Shown here: in pieces, positions 27,034 through 36,217 of the stretch | How positions within the stretch are numbered: position 1 is the first letter of the stretch | Layout of the letters: every line of letters starts with the position of its first letter | Assembly (NCBI RefSeq): GCF_001189915.1 | Contig: NZ_LFLS01000019.1 | Coordinates: 1-64,000 of the forward strand | Direction: 5' to 3' | Length of the DNA stretch: 64,000 nucleotides | Origin: Herbaspirillum autotrophicum | GTDB taxonomy: Bacteria > Pseudomonadota > Gammaproteobacteria > Burkholderiales > Burkholderiaceae_D | Made by a program: the position numbers and the translations under genes | Notes under the pieces: generated by a model | Told to the model about the DNA's origin: nothing | The model's input: only the letters and a program-made list of their open reading frames with translations | The model's database searches: none

Positions 27034-28962
27034 ATGACTGAGTTCAAAAACACCGAGCACGAACTGCGGCTGTTCCGGCTGCGTCTGCTCGCGGTGGCGG
27101 TGCTGGTGCTGGTGTGCTTTTCCCTGCTGGTGGCACGCTTTGTCTGGCTGCAAGTGGTGCGCCACGATGCCTATGCGGCGCAAGCCGAAGACAATCGCAT
27201 TTCGGTGGTGCCCATCGTTCCCAATCGCGGCCTGATTCTGGACCGCAATGGCGTGGTGCTGGCGCGCAACTATTCCGCCTACACGCTCGAAATCACGCCG
27301 TCCAAGATCCAGACCAGCCTCGATGATCTGGTCGACGAGCTGAGCACGCTGGTCGATATTCAACCGAAAGACCGGCGTCGTTTTCGCAAGCTGCTGGAAG
27401 AATCCAAGAATTTCGAGAGCTTGCCGATCAGAACCCGCTTGACCGATGAAGAAGTCGCCAGGTTCACGGCGCAGCGCTATCGTTTCCCCGGCGTTGATAT
27501 TCAGGCCCGTCTGTTCCGGCAATATCCGTACGGCAAGACGGCCGCGCACGTGATCGGCTATATCGGCCGTATCAGCCAGAAGGATGCTGAGCGCATTGCC
27601 GACTCTGACGATGAAGCCAATTACAGCGGCACCGACTATATCGGCAAGGAAGGCCTGGAAAAGAGTTACGAAACACAACTGCATGGCACCACCGGCTATG
27701 AAGAAGTCGAAATCTCGGCTGGCGGCCGCGCCGTGCGCACGTTGTCGCACACCCCGGCCAGCCCGGGGCAGAACCTGATTCTGTCGATCGATATCGAATT
27801 GCAAAAGGTCATCGAAGATGCCTTTGGTGACCGCAAGGGCGCACTGGTGGCAATCGATCCGGCCACCGGCGATATTCTGGCCTACGTTTCACAGCCGTCT
27901 TACGATCCCAACGTATTCGTTGAAGGGATCGACCAGCAAAGCTGGGATGAGCTGAACAATTCACCGGACCGGCCGCTGGTCAACCGGCCATTGAGCGGCA
28001 CCTATCCGCCGGGTTCGACCTATAAGCCATTCATGGCGCTGGCGGCACTGGAACTGGGCAAGCGCAAACCGTCCGATTCGATTCGCGACCCCGGCTTTTT
28101 CTGGCTCGGCAATCACAAATTCCGCGATGACAAGGAAGGCGGCCACGGCGTGGTCGACATGTACAAGTCGATTGTGGCGTCGTGCGATACCTATTACTAC
28201 ATGCTGGCCAATGACATGGGCGTCGATGCCATCCATGACTTCATGAAACCGTTCGGCTTTGGCCAGATCACGGGCATCGATCTGGAACATGAACGGCGCG
28301 GTCTGTTGCCGTCGACCGCATGGAAGCGCAACGCCTATCGCAAGCCGGAGCAAAAGAAATGGTATGCCGGTGAAACGATTTCGCTCGGCATCGGCCAGGG
28401 CTACAACTCCTTCACGCCGATCCAGATGGCGCAGGCCACCGCGATTCTGGCCAATAACGGCGTGGTGATGAAGCCGCATCTGGTGAAGATGATCGAGGAC
28501 GGCATTACCCATACCCGCACCATCACGGTACCGAAGGAAAGCTACCGGATTCCGCTCAAGCAGGAAAACATCGATGTCATCAAACATGCCATGGCCGGCG
28601 TGAACACCGAAGGTACCGGGGCCCGGGTATTTGCCGGCGCCGGCTATACCTCGGCCGGCAAGACCGGTACGGCGCAGGTGGTATCGATCAAGAAAAACGA
28701 GAAGTACGACGCCAAGAAACTGGCGACCCACTTGCTGGACAATGCCTTGTACACCGCATTCGCACCGACCGACAAACCGCGCATTGCGATTGCGGTCGTG
28801 GTGGAAAACGGCGGTTGGGGTGCCACCGCGGCCGCACCGGTGGTACGCAAGGCGCTCGATTACTATCTGTTGGGCAAGAAGGCCGGAGACAAAGCGACTG
28901 CCGCCGACAAGAGCGATGAAGCAGCGGCAGCCGCCGTACCTGCCAACAATCTCAGGGATTAA
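27034..28962 (+). CDS. mrdA: Penicillin-binding protein 2 (peptidoglycan transpeptidase)
   Basis: 642 residues. Monofunctional class B transpeptidase of lateral wall synthesis. One N-terminal membrane anchor (about 14-37), the pedestal domain (NRGLILDRNGVVLA) and the transpeptidase domain. Active-site motifs: SxxK as GSTYK near residue 330 (catalytic Ser), SxD/SxN as SCD near 388, and KTG in AGKTGTAQ near 545. Works with the SEDS glycosyltransferase RodA encoded next, 8 nt away. Confidence 0.96.
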   Translation: MTEFKNTEHELRLFRLRLLAVAVLVLVCFSLLVARFVWLQVVRHDAYAAQAEDNRISVVPIVPNRGLILDRNGVVLARNYSAYTLEITPSKIQTSLDDLVDELSTLVDIQPKDRRRFRKLLEESKNFESLPIRTRLTDEEVARFTAQRYRFPGVDIQARLFRQYPYGKTAAHVIGYIGRISQKDAERIADSDDEANYSGTDYIGKEGLEKSYETQLHGTTGYEEVEISAGGRAVRTLSHTPASPGQNLILSIDIELQKVIEDAFGDRKGALVAIDPATGDILAYVSQPSYDPNVFVEGIDQQSWDELNNSPDRPLVNRPLSGTYPPGSTYKPFMALAALELGKRKPSDSIRDPGFFWLGNHKFRDDKEGGHGVVDMYKSIVASCDTYYYMLANDMGVDAIHDFMKPFGFGQITGIDLEHERRGLLPSTAWKRNAYRKPEQKKWYAGETISLGIGQGYNSFTPIQMAQATAILANNGVVMKPHLVKMIEDGITHTRTITVPKESYRIPLKQENIDVIKHAMAGVNTEGTGARVFAGAGYTSAGKTGTAQVVSIKKNEKYDAKKLATHLLDNALYTAFAPTDKPRIAIAVVVENGGWGATAAAPVVRKALDYYLLGKKAGDKATAADKSDEAAAAAVPANNLRD

Positions 28963-28970
28963 CCGCACAC

Positions 28971-30080
28971 ATGAGTCTGCATCGTCCGCCCATCTGGCAA
29001 ATCATCAAACCGCATCTGGCGGTGTTTGACGGTGCCTTGTCGCTGATCATCTTCCTGATCATGTCGGTCGGCATCGTCACCTTGTATTCGGCCGGCATGA
29101 ATTTCCCGGGGCGGGTGGAAGATCAGTTGCGCAATATCCTGATTGCGTTCATCGCGATGTGGATTGCCGCCAATGTATCGCCGCAGACCTTGCTGCGCTT
29201 TGCGGTGCCGATCTATACGATTGGCGTCACCCTGCTGATTGCGGTGGCTTTGTTCGGCATCATCAAGAAAGGCTCGCGCCGCTGGATCAACATCGGCATG
29301 GTGGTGCAACCATCGGAAGTCATGAAAATCGCCATGCCGCTGATGCTGGCCTGGTATTTCCAGAAACGTGAAGGCATGATCCGCTGGTATGTGTTTCTGA
29401 TTGCCGCCTTGCTGCTGGCGGTGCCGGTCGGTCTGATCGTGCGTCAGCCCGATCTGGGGACCGGTTTGCTGGTGCTGGCGGCCGGCTTCTACGTGATTTT
29501 CTTTGCCGGCCTGTCCTGGAAAGTACTGACCGGTCTGGTGATTGCGGTCGGCGCCAGCCTGCCGGTGATCTGGTCATTCATGCATGACTACCAGCAACAA
29601 CGGGTGATGATGCTGATCGATCCGACTTCCGATCCGCTCGGCAAAGGCTTCCATATCATCCAGTCGACGATTGCCATCGGTTCCGGCGGCATCACCGGCA
29701 AAGGCTGGCTGATGGGCACCCAGACTCACCTCGAATTCATTCCGGAGCGCACTACCGACTTCATCTTTTCGGTTTACTCGGAAGAATTCGGCCTGATCGG
29801 CAACCTGATCCTGCTGGCCTTGTATCTGCTGCTGATCGGTCGCGGCCTGATGATCACCGCCAATGCGCCGACCTTGTTCACGCGCTTGCTGGCCGGTGCC
29901 ATCACGATGATTTTCTTTACCTACGCCTTCGTCAACATGGGCATGGTCAGCGGCATCTTGCCGGTGGTCGGGGTACCGCTACCCTTCATGAGTTATGGCG
30001 GCACCGCGCTGGTAACCCTGGGGTTGGGTGCGGGTATTTTGATGAGCATTCAGCGTCATCGCAAATTGGTGCAGACCTGA
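28971..30080 (+). CDS. rodA: Peptidoglycan glycosyltransferase RodA (SEDS family)
   Basis: 369 residues and about ten membrane helices. Polymerises lipid II together with PBP2. SEDS signatures are present: RRWINIG, QPSEVMKIAMPL, RQPDLGTGLL, and the C-terminal PFMSYGG before a final helix. Part of the mreBCD-mrdA-rodA group. Confidence 0.96.
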   Translation: MSLHRPPIWQIIKPHLAVFDGALSLIIFLIMSVGIVTLYSAGMNFPGRVEDQLRNILIAFIAMWIAANVSPQTLLRFAVPIYTIGVTLLIAVALFGIIKKGSRRWINIGMVVQPSEVMKIAMPLMLAWYFQKREGMIRWYVFLIAALLLAVPVGLIVRQPDLGTGLLVLAAGFYVIFFAGLSWKVLTGLVIAVGASLPVIWSFMHDYQQQRVMMLIDPTSDPLGKGFHIIQSTIAIGSGGITGKGWLMGTQTHLEFIPERTTDFIFSVYSEEFGLIGNLILLALYLLLIGRGLMITANAPTLFTRLLAGAITMIFFTYAFVNMGMVSGILPVVGVPLPFMSYGGTALVTLGLGAGILMSIQRHRKLVQT

Positions 30081-30214
30081 GCGACAGCGTATCCGGCACG
30101 GTTCGATTTCCTGCGGGCAATTTTTCGGCATTTCGGCCAGACTCTGGTATCTTAGCGACACTTCGGATTCGCCGGCCTGTTGCCGCGAATAAACTGTTAC
30201 TGACTGGACTTCCG

Positions 30215-31315
30215 ATGCTTGATCTCACATCGCCATTGCCATCGCGACCGCAGATGCAGCGTGCCCTGCGCCTGCTGTCTTTGCTGTTGCCGATAGGGCT
30301 GGTCGCATGCAGCAGCGCGCCGCCACTGAAAACTGCGTCGCAGTCGCCGCCGGTGGCCCGGACCACTTCCGGCAAACCGTTGCCGGCGCTGCCGGCAGCC
30401 GGTTCCGGCCGTGGCGGTTATTACAAGGATGATGGTCCGGGTGATCAGCCGCCTGATGGCTTGCTCGATATTCCGGATGCCGAACCTAAAGTTGAACCGT
30501 ATTCGAAGGCCGCCAGCCGCCCGTATGTGGTGTTTGGCAAAACCTATACGCCGATGCTGGAAGACAAGCCTTTCAAGCAGCGCGGCATCGGTAGCTGGTA
30601 TGGCAAGAAATTCCACGGCCAAAAGACCTCTTCCGGCGAGTTGTACGATATGTACAAGATGACCGCAGCGCATCCGACCTTGCCGATTCCTTCCTATGCC
30701 CGCGTCACCAATCTGAAAACCGGCACCCAGGTGATCGTGCGCATCAATGATCGCGGCCCATTCCATTCGACGCGCATTATCGATCTGTCTTATACCGCTG
30801 CGTTGAAGTTGGGATACTTGTCGTCCGGCAGCAGCGAGCTGGAAGTCGAACGTTTGTTGCCCGAGGAAATCAACCAGCTGGCGGCCAACCGCAGACCGGG
30901 CATCACGACGCTGGCGAGCAATCAGGCATCTGCGCCGCCAACTGCGCAGTCAGCGCCCGTTGCAGCCGTGCCGGAAGCCGTGACGCTGGGTTCGGTCACG
31001 CCGCAGACACTTGATACGCCAGTCATGGTGGCGACGTCGGCGCCGGCCGCCGCAACGGCACGACCTGCCGACAGCCCGCTGGCCGGCGGTTTCTATTTGC
31101 AGTTCGGGGCGTATTCGCAGGAAGCCAATGCACGCGTGGCGCGCGACAAGTTGCTGCAAAGTCTGAGCGGTGCCATCGATAAAGTGGAAGCGGTTGCCGT
31201 CAATGGCTTGTACCGACTGTATGCCGGGCCTTACACCAGTCGTCCGGCGGCGCAAGATGCGGCCCAGATCGTACGTCAGCGCAGCAGCATCACGCCATTT
31301 GTCGTAGAACGCTAA
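30215..31315 (+). CDS. rlpA: Septal-ring lipoprotein RlpA with SPOR domain
   Basis: 366 residues. Lipoprotein signal with the lipobox LVAC (Cys32 from this start, Cys19 from an in-frame ATG at 30254, which may be the true start). The double-psi beta-barrel domain lies at about 125-215 (GIGSWYGKKFHGQKTSSGE, INDRGPFHSTRIIDLSYTAA, which includes the catalytic-type Asp). A Pro/Ala/Thr linker leads to a C-terminal SPOR domain (about 287-365; FYLQFGAYSQEANA, LYAGPYTS). RlpA-type enzymes cleave denuded glycan strands at the septum. It is 134 nt after rodA and may have its own promoter. Confidence 0.93.
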   Translation: MLDLTSPLPSRPQMQRALRLLSLLLPIGLVACSSAPPLKTASQSPPVARTTSGKPLPALPAAGSGRGGYYKDDGPGDQPPDGLLDIPDAEPKVEPYSKAASRPYVVFGKTYTPMLEDKPFKQRGIGSWYGKKFHGQKTSSGELYDMYKMTAAHPTLPIPSYARVTNLKTGTQVIVRINDRGPFHSTRIIDLSYTAALKLGYLSSGSSELEVERLLPEEINQLAANRRPGITTLASNQASAPPTAQSAPVAAVPEAVTLGSVTPQTLDTPVMVATSAPAAATARPADSPLAGGFYLQFGAYSQEANARVARDKLLQSLSGAIDKVEAVAVNGLYRLYAGPYTSRPAAQDAAQIVRQRSSITPFVVER

Positions 31316-31363
31316 GCGCATTCAAGAATTGCACATCAATAATTACGGGACACAGGGGAATTC

Positions 31364-31696
31364 ATGCATCCATATCTGGCACTGGCCATCGCGATCATTT
31401 CGGAAGTTGTTGCCACTTCGGCATTGCGCGCTGCCGATGGTTTTACCCGGCTGATTCCGTCAGTCGTGGTGGTTATCGGTTATGCGCTGGCGTTTCTGTT
31501 CCTGTCGATCACGCTCAAATCGATTCCGGTCGGCATTGCCTATGCAATCTGGTCCGGCCTCGGCGTCGTGCTGATTTCAGTGGTGGCCTACTTCGTGTAC
31601 GGACAATCGCTCGATACCCCGGCGCTGATCGGTATCGGTCTGATTCTGGCCGGCGTAGTGGTATTGAACTTGTTTTCCAAATCGACCGCGCATTAA
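31364..31696 (+). CDS. Small multidrug resistance (SMR) exporter, EmrE/QacE type
   Basis: 110 residues, four membrane helices. The invariant membrane-embedded Glu14 (IISEVVATS) and Tyr40, Tyr60 and Trp63 (YAIWSGLG) of EmrE-like proton/drug antiporters are all present. It probably exports quaternary cations as a homodimer. GGGG upstream of the ATG serves as ribosome-binding site. It converges with rsmI. Confidence 0.9.
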   Translation: MHPYLALAIAIISEVVATSALRAADGFTRLIPSVVVVIGYALAFLFLSITLKSIPVGIAYAIWSGLGVVLISVVAYFVYGQSLDTPALIGIGLILAGVVVLNLFSKSTAH

Positions 31697-31728
31697 GGCT
31701 GTTGCCGGAATCCGGGCAGCGCGGTGCG

Positions 31729-32637
31729 TTATCCGGCCTGATCCTTGAGCTGCAACGCGCGTTCATACAGTGCGTTTTTCTTTTGCCCGGTAATTTGCGC
31801 CGCCAGTGCTGCCGCCTGTTTGAGCGGCAACTCTGCCAGCAAGATCTGCAGAATGCGATCCGCTTCGGCGCTGTCATCTTCCGCCGGCGGCGCGCCTTCC
31901 AGCACAATCACGAATTCGCCGCGCTGATGATTGGCATCTTCTGCCAGCCATGCCGGCGCCGCCGCCAGCGGGCAGCGATGAACCGTTTCGAACAGTTTGG
32001 TCAATTCCCGCGCCAGCACGATTTGCCGGGCCGGACCGAATACCTGCAACAGCGCATCGATGGTGTCGACAATGCGATGCGGCGCTTCATAAAAGACCAG
32101 GGTCGCGGTCTGGCTCAGCAACGCATTCAGTTCGTTTTCCCGTTGCCGCGCCTTGCTCGGCAGGAAGCCGACAAAATAGAAGCGATCATTGATCAGTCCT
32201 GATGCGGACAGCGCGGTGATCGAGGCCGAAGCGCCGGGCAGGGGAATCACTTGCAGGCCGGCGTTGCGCACGGCGTCAACGATACGGGCGCCGGGATCGG
32301 ACACCGCCGGCGTGCCGGCATCCGAGACCAGCGCGATACGTTCGCCCTGTTGCAAGCGCGTGATGATCTTGTCTGCCGCTTCCCGTTCATTGTGTTCGTG
32401 CGCAGCCAGCAACGGCCGGTTGAGGCCATAGCGCGACAGCAAATGGCTGGTATTGCGGGTGTCTTCGCAGGCGATGGCGTCGGCAATCGACAGCAGATGC
32501 AAACCGCGCAGGCTGATGTCGCAAACATTTCCGATGGGCGTGGCCAGCACATATAATGCCGAAACAGGATAGGTTTGCTGAGCGACTTCGTTGATGACCG
32601 GCAAAGAAGCAAGCGTGCTGGGTGGGTTGTGATTCAT
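31729..32637 (-). CDS. rsmI: 16S rRNA (cytidine(1402)-2'-O)-methyltransferase
   Basis: 302 residues. SAM-dependent methylation of C1402 in the ribosomal decoding centre. The tetrapyrrole-methylase-like fold shows LYVLATPIGN near the start, CEDTRNTSHLLSRYG, VSDAGTPAVSDPGARIV and PLPGASASITALSASGL. The N-terminus has about 20 residues more than many homologues, so the ATG at position 32637 is not certain. It is divergent from the lpoA-like gene, the same arrangement as yraL/yraM in E. coli. Confidence 0.95.
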   Translation of the reverse strand: MNHNPPSTLASLPVINEVAQQTYPVSALYVLATPIGNVCDISLRGLHLLSIADAIACEDTRNTSHLLSRYGLNRPLLAAHEHNEREAADKIITRLQQGERIALVSDAGTPAVSDPGARIVDAVRNAGLQVIPLPGASASITALSASGLINDRFYFVGFLPSKARQRENELNALLSQTATLVFYEAPHRIVDTIDALLQVFGPARQIVLARELTKLFETVHRCPLAAAPAWLAEDANHQRGEFVIVLEGAPPAEDDSAEADRILQILLAELPLKQAAALAAQITGQKKNALYERALQLKDQAG

Positions 32638-32649
32638 TGGAGAATGCGA

Positions 32650-33795
32650 ATGTTGGGAAAAATGGCAAAAGCGCTGTTGCTGGCTAGCGTAGTGAGCGGA
32701 TTGTGCGCTCCTGCGCAGGCAAACACAACAGCCGACGATAGCGCCGCGACCCCGCCGGTCCCCGGCGTTACCCGGCTGGCGTTGATGTTGCCATTGCGTT
32801 CAGGTGTTTTCGGTGCTGCCGCCGACGCCGTGCGCACCGGTTTCCTGACCGCCTACGAGCGCGAAAAGGAAGGCATTGCGATCACCATCATCGAAACCGG
32901 CGATACCACCCAAGATATGGTGGATGCCTATCGCACCGCCAGCGACAATTACGACGTCATCGTCGGTCCGCTGTCGCGCAGCGCCGTGACCGCAATTGCC
33001 ATGAGCGGCAAGGTGCTCAAGCCGACCATCGCGCTGGCGCAGCCGGATTTGCCGGCCGAAGCCGAACCCATGTTGCCGAAACAAATGCTGATGGCCGGAT
33101 TATCGGTCGAGGATGAGGCGCGCCAGGTGGCTTCGTGGGTCGAACGTGAAAAGACCCCGGGCAAGATTTTCGCGGTATCGACCAATGTCGCATGGCAGAA
33201 GCGTGCAGTGAAGGCGTTCGTGACGCAGGCCCGCAGCATTGGCATGAAAGTCGAGAGTCTTGAATTGAGCACGCCGGGCAATGTCCTCAGCGCCAGCGGT
33301 CTGGCACAACTGGGCCAGCGCGTGCAAGCCGAGCAGCCGGCCTTGCTGTTCGTGGCGCTGGATGCTTCGCAGGCAATCCAGTTGCGCAGTGCCATCGGCA
33401 CCGACGTCGCCTTGTACGGCACCTCGCAACTCAATCCGCTGACACTGACCGGCCGTACCGCCGATAACCGTTTGCCCGAACTCGACGGCGTGCGTCTGGT
33501 AGATATGCCATGGCAATTGCAGACCGATCATCCGGCCGTCATGATTTATCCGCATGCGCTGGCGGCCGCCGATGCCAAACCGAATGCTGATCTGGAACGC
33601 CTGTACGCATTGGGTATCGATGCCTACCGGGTAGCGCATGAAATTGCCCAGCAACGCTCCGGTTTCGATATCGACGGCGTGACCGGCAAGATCCACGTCA
33701 ACATGGTCAGTGGCGGCACTACCTATTTTCAGCGCGCTGAAATGCAGGCGGTGTATCAGGATGGCGTGCCGGTCCCGTACGCGGATCAGCACTGA
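32650..33795 (+). CDS. lpoA: Penicillin-binding-protein activator LpoA-like periplasmic protein
   Basis: 381 residues. It corresponds to the C-terminal periplasmic-binding-like domain of LpoA/YraM (LALMLPLRSGVFGAAADAVRTGFLTAYE; then GPLSRSAVTAIAMSG and LYALGIDAYRVAHEIA). It lacks the N-terminal TPR domain of the enterobacterial protein. The signal sequence ends ...CAPAQA/N and does not contain a good lipobox, so the mature protein may be soluble rather than a lipoprotein. ATG at 32650 has GGAG 8 nt upstream; an ATG at 32644 is too close to it. The order rsmI/lpoA/yraN/diaA/dolP supports the assignment. Confidence 0.85.
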   Translation: MLGKMAKALLLASVVSGLCAPAQANTTADDSAATPPVPGVTRLALMLPLRSGVFGAAADAVRTGFLTAYEREKEGIAITIIETGDTTQDMVDAYRTASDNYDVIVGPLSRSAVTAIAMSGKVLKPTIALAQPDLPAEAEPMLPKQMLMAGLSVEDEARQVASWVEREKTPGKIFAVSTNVAWQKRAVKAFVTQARSIGMKVESLELSTPGNVLSASGLAQLGQRVQAEQPALLFVALDASQAIQLRSAIGTDVALYGTSQLNPLTLTGRTADNRLPELDGVRLVDMPWQLQTDHPAVMIYPHALAAADAKPNADLERLYALGIDAYRVAHEIAQQRSGFDIDGVTGKIHVNMVSGGTTYFQRAEMQAVYQDGVPVPYADQH

Positions 33796-33804
33796 CCGGC
33801 AGCG

Positions 33805-34191
33805 ATGGCCTGGTCCGACCGTTTGCTGGCGCGTGGCGATAGTAACCGGCGCGGTGCCGAGGCCGAACAAATCGCGCTGGAATGGTTGTGCCGGCAGGGT
33901 TTGACCGAGATCCGGCGTAATTTTCGTTGCCGCGGCGGAGAGATCGATCTGATCATGCAAGATCGTGCCACGCTGGTGTTCGTTGAGGTACGCCGACGCA
34001 CCCGTGCCACGCACGGCGATGCCGCAGCCAGCGTTACCCGCACCAAACAGCGCCGGCTGATTATTGCCGCCCAGCTATTTTTACAACGGTATCGCATGCC
34101 GCCCCCGTGCCGGTTTGATGTGATCGCCTTCGACGGCGATAATATGCACTGGCTGAAAAATGCCTTTGAGGCAACCCCGGAATCATTTTGA
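33805..34191 (+). CDS. yraN: UPF0102 family protein YraN
   Basis: 128 residues. Restriction-endonuclease-like fold with the family pattern GAEAEQIALEWL, LTEIRRNFRCRGGEIDLI (Glu/Asp of a nuclease-like core) and LVFVEVRRR. The function is unsettled; a nuclease-like role in DNA or recombination has been suggested from the fold. It lies 9 nt after lpoA in the conserved group. Confidence 0.92.
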   Translation: MAWSDRLLARGDSNRRGAEAEQIALEWLCRQGLTEIRRNFRCRGGEIDLIMQDRATLVFVEVRRRTRATHGDAAASVTRTKQRRLIIAAQLFLQRYRMPPPCRFDVIAFDGDNMHWLKNAFEATPESF

Positions 34192-34227
34192 AACCATACT
34201 CCGCCGTGGCTAACCGGCTAACTATCC

Positions 34228-34233
34228 TATAAT
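34228..34233 (+). promoter_or_regulatory. Consensus -10 hexamer directly before the gmhA/diaA start
   Basis: TATAAT ends 6 nt before the ATG at 34240, so transcription from it would start at or next to the ATG. No Shine-Dalgarno sequence precedes the ATG. No good -35 is seen at 16-18 nt. Confidence 0.45.
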
Positions 34234-34239
34234 CGCCCC

Positions 34240-34836
34240 ATGACAAATCAACGTATCCTCGCGCACTTCCAGGAAAGTGCCGAACTCAAAATGCACGCCG
34301 CCTCGGTACTGGCTCAGCCGATCGAGCAGGCGATTGAACTAATGTTCATGGCACTGTCCAACGGCAACAAGATTTTGGCTTGTGGCAACGGTGGTTCGGC
34401 AGCAGATTGCCAACATTTCGCCGCTGAACTGGTGGGACGTTTCGAACGCGAACGCCTGCCTTTGCCGGCGCTGGCATTGACCACCGATACCTCGATCCTG
34501 ACTGCCGTAGGTAACGACTACAGCTATCTGGAAATTTTCTCGAAACAAGTGCAGGCATTCGGCCAGGCCGGCGATATCCTGCTGGCATTTTCGACCTCCG
34601 GTAATTCCGGCAATGTACTGGCCGCAATTGATGTCGCGCTGGAGCGTGACATGCGGGTAGTGGCACTGACAGGGAAGGGTGGCGGCGAAATAGGCAAGCG
34701 CCTGACGGATGCCGATGTGCATATCTGTGTCCCGCACGACCGCACCGCGCGGATTCAGGAAGTGCATCTGGTAACACTACATTGTATTTGCGACGGTATT
34801 GACGTTGCGCTATTTGGAGGTGATGCGAATGATTGA
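34240..34836 (+). CDS. diaA: SIS-domain phosphoheptose isomerase / DnaA initiator-associating protein
   Basis: 198 residues. SIS fold with [21 protein letters not shown] and [16 protein letters not shown]. The family includes GmhA (sedoheptulose-7-phosphate to heptose-phosphate for LPS) and DiaA (binds DnaA). Its place between yraN and the BON lipoprotein matches E. coli diaA, though betaproteobacterial copies are often labelled GmhA; motif reading alone cannot separate them. It may be translated from a leaderless transcript (see the -10 at 34228). Confidence 0.88.
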   Translation: MTNQRILAHFQESAELKMHAASVLAQPIEQAIELMFMALSNGNKILACGNGGSAADCQHFAAELVGRFERERLPLPALALTTDTSILTAVGNDYSYLEIFSKQVQAFGQAGDILLAFSTSGNSGNVLAAIDVALERDMRVVALTGKGGGEIGKRLTDADVHICVPHDRTARIQEVHLVTLHCICDGIDVALFGGDAND

Positions 34837-35491
34837 TGTGCAAGCTGGTTGGAGCAAGATGCGTCGTCCGTTGGCCGCAGTTGCGGTTTGCGGCATGCTG
34901 GCAGTAGGTTTGCAGGGATGTTTTGGTGTGTTGGCCGGCGGTGCGCTGATGGGGACATTTGCTGCTACCGATCGCCGTACGCTGGGTGCCCAGACTGAAG
35001 ACAAAGGCATTGTGGTCAAGGGTGAGTCGCGTATTCCGGGCGTGGTGCCGGAAGGATCGCATGTCAACGTGACCAGTTTCAACCGCAAGGTATTGCTGAG
35101 CGGCGAAGTGCCGACCGAAGCTGCGAAAGCCGCAGCGGAAACTGAAATGAAGAGCATACCGGGGGTCGAAACGGTATACAACGAACTGGCGGTATCGGGT
35201 TCTTCCAACTTCTCGGCACGCTCGGGCGATGCGCTGGTCACCAGCAAGGTGCTGGCAAGTCTGGTCGATGCCAAGGATCTCTATTCGAGCGCTTTCAAGG
35301 TAACCACTGAACGCGGCAATGTATATCTCATGGGACGCGTGACACAGCGCGAAGGTGCACGCGCGGCAGAAATTGCCAGTGGCGTCAGCGGCGTGCAAAA
35401 GGTCGTGACCTTGTTTGAATACATCTCGGAAGAGGAATTGAAACAATACAACCGGCAAACACCGCCAAGCACCAATCAGTCCACCAGCTGA
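34829..35491 (+). CDS. dolP: BON-domain outer-membrane lipoprotein DolP (YraP)
   Basis: 220 residues from ATG 34829 (GGAGG 8 nt upstream). The lipobox GLQGC gives Cys31; an in-frame ATG at 34859 would give a more usual 20-residue signal peptide and also has GGAG upstream. Two BON domains follow, about 60-130 ([15 protein letters not shown]..., [14 protein letters not shown]) and 140-210 ([18 protein letters not shown]). DolP supports outer-membrane integrity and the BAM complex. The start overlaps the diaA stop. Confidence 0.9.
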   Translation: MIDVQAGWSKMRRPLAAVAVCGMLAVGLQGCFGVLAGGALMGTFAATDRRTLGAQTEDKGIVVKGESRIPGVVPEGSHVNVTSFNRKVLLSGEVPTEAAKAAAETEMKSIPGVETVYNELAVSGSSNFSARSGDALVTSKVLASLVDAKDLYSSAFKVTTERGNVYLMGRVTQREGARAAEIASGVSGVQKVVTLFEYISEEELKQYNRQTPPSTNQSTS

Positions 35492-35509
35492 CACGCTGAT
35501 GGCAGGACG

Positions 35510-35541
35510 CCGCCGGGGTTATCTCCCGGCGGTTTTCATTT
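35510..35541 (+). terminator. Rho-independent terminator after dolP
   Basis: CCGCCGGG (35510-35517) pairs perfectly with 35525-35532 around a 7-nt loop and is followed by TTTTCATTT. It closes the lpoA-yraN-diaA-dolP group. Confidence 0.85.
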
Positions 35542-35576
35542 CGGCGGCCGTTTCTGCAGAATGGAAACTGGACGCC

Positions 35577-35582
35577 TATAAT
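35577..35582 (+). promoter_or_regulatory. Candidate -10 element for the TlpA-like gene
   Basis: A perfect TATAAT lies 61 nt upstream of the ATG at 35644 and after the dolP terminator. No clear -35 is at the proper distance. Confidence 0.4.
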
Positions 35583-35643
35583 GAGCGCACCGATGCCGGC
35601 AGATGCAATGTTGGCTCCAGGCAATTTTCATAACGGATAAATC

Positions 35644-36171
35644 ATGCAAGCTAAAACCACTGCAGTACCGCGCAACCGCCTCTGGATCAAACTCGGTGGA
35701 TTGCTTGTGGTGGCCGCGATTGCCGTGTTCGGTTATTCCTCGCTGTCGGCACGCAACAGCGCCCCGGATGTCACATTCGTCAAACTCGATGGACAAAAGC
35801 TGGCGCTCAAGGACTTGCGCGGCAAAGTGGTGATGGTCAATTTCTGGGCCACTAGTTGTACCACCTGCGTGGCCGAAATGCCGCAGATGATTTCGACCTA
35901 TAACAAATACAAGGATCAGGGCCTCGACTTTGTCGCCGTGGCAATGAGCTACGATCCGCCGAATTATGTCTTGAATTACACGGAAACCCGCAAGCTGCCA
36001 TTCAACGTGGCACTGGATCCGCAAGATACGCTGGCCAAGGCATTCGGTGACGTGAAGCTGACTCCGACCACGTTCGTGATCGGCAAGGATGGCAGCATCC
36101 TCAAGCGTTATGTCGGCGAACCGAAATTCGCCGAACTGCATCAATTGCTGGAACAGGCACTCGCCGCCTGA
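35644..36171 (+). CDS. TlpA/ResA-type membrane-anchored thioredoxin-like protein
   Basis: 175 residues. One N-terminal membrane anchor (about 14-33, WIKLGGLLVVAAIAVFGY) and a periplasmic thioredoxin fold with the redox pair Cys72-Thr-Thr-Cys75 (NFWATSCTTCVAEMP). The cis-Pro region is KLTPTTFVIGKDG. Such proteins reduce apocytochrome c or other periplasmic disulfides. It is monocistronic and converges with the chemoreceptor gene. Confidence 0.9.
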   Translation: MQAKTTAVPRNRLWIKLGGLLVVAAIAVFGYSSLSARNSAPDVTFVKLDGQKLALKDLRGKVVMVNFWATSCTTCVAEMPQMISTYNKYKDQGLDFVAVAMSYDPPNYVLNYTETRKLPFNVALDPQDTLAKAFGDVKLTPTTFVIGKDGSILKRYVGEPKFAELHQLLEQALAA

Positions 36172-36176
36172 TTATC

Positions 36177-36203
36177 TGCGGACACGGCAGGCGCCGTGCC
36201 GCA
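36177..36203. terminator. Hairpin between convergent tlpA-like and chemoreceptor genes
   Basis: An 11-bp stem with one bulged A (inner arms CACGGC and GCCGTG, loop AGGC). No U-run lies on either side, so termination is only suggested by the position between convergent stops. Confidence 0.4.
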
Positions 36204-36217
36204 ATATGTTCAGTTCG

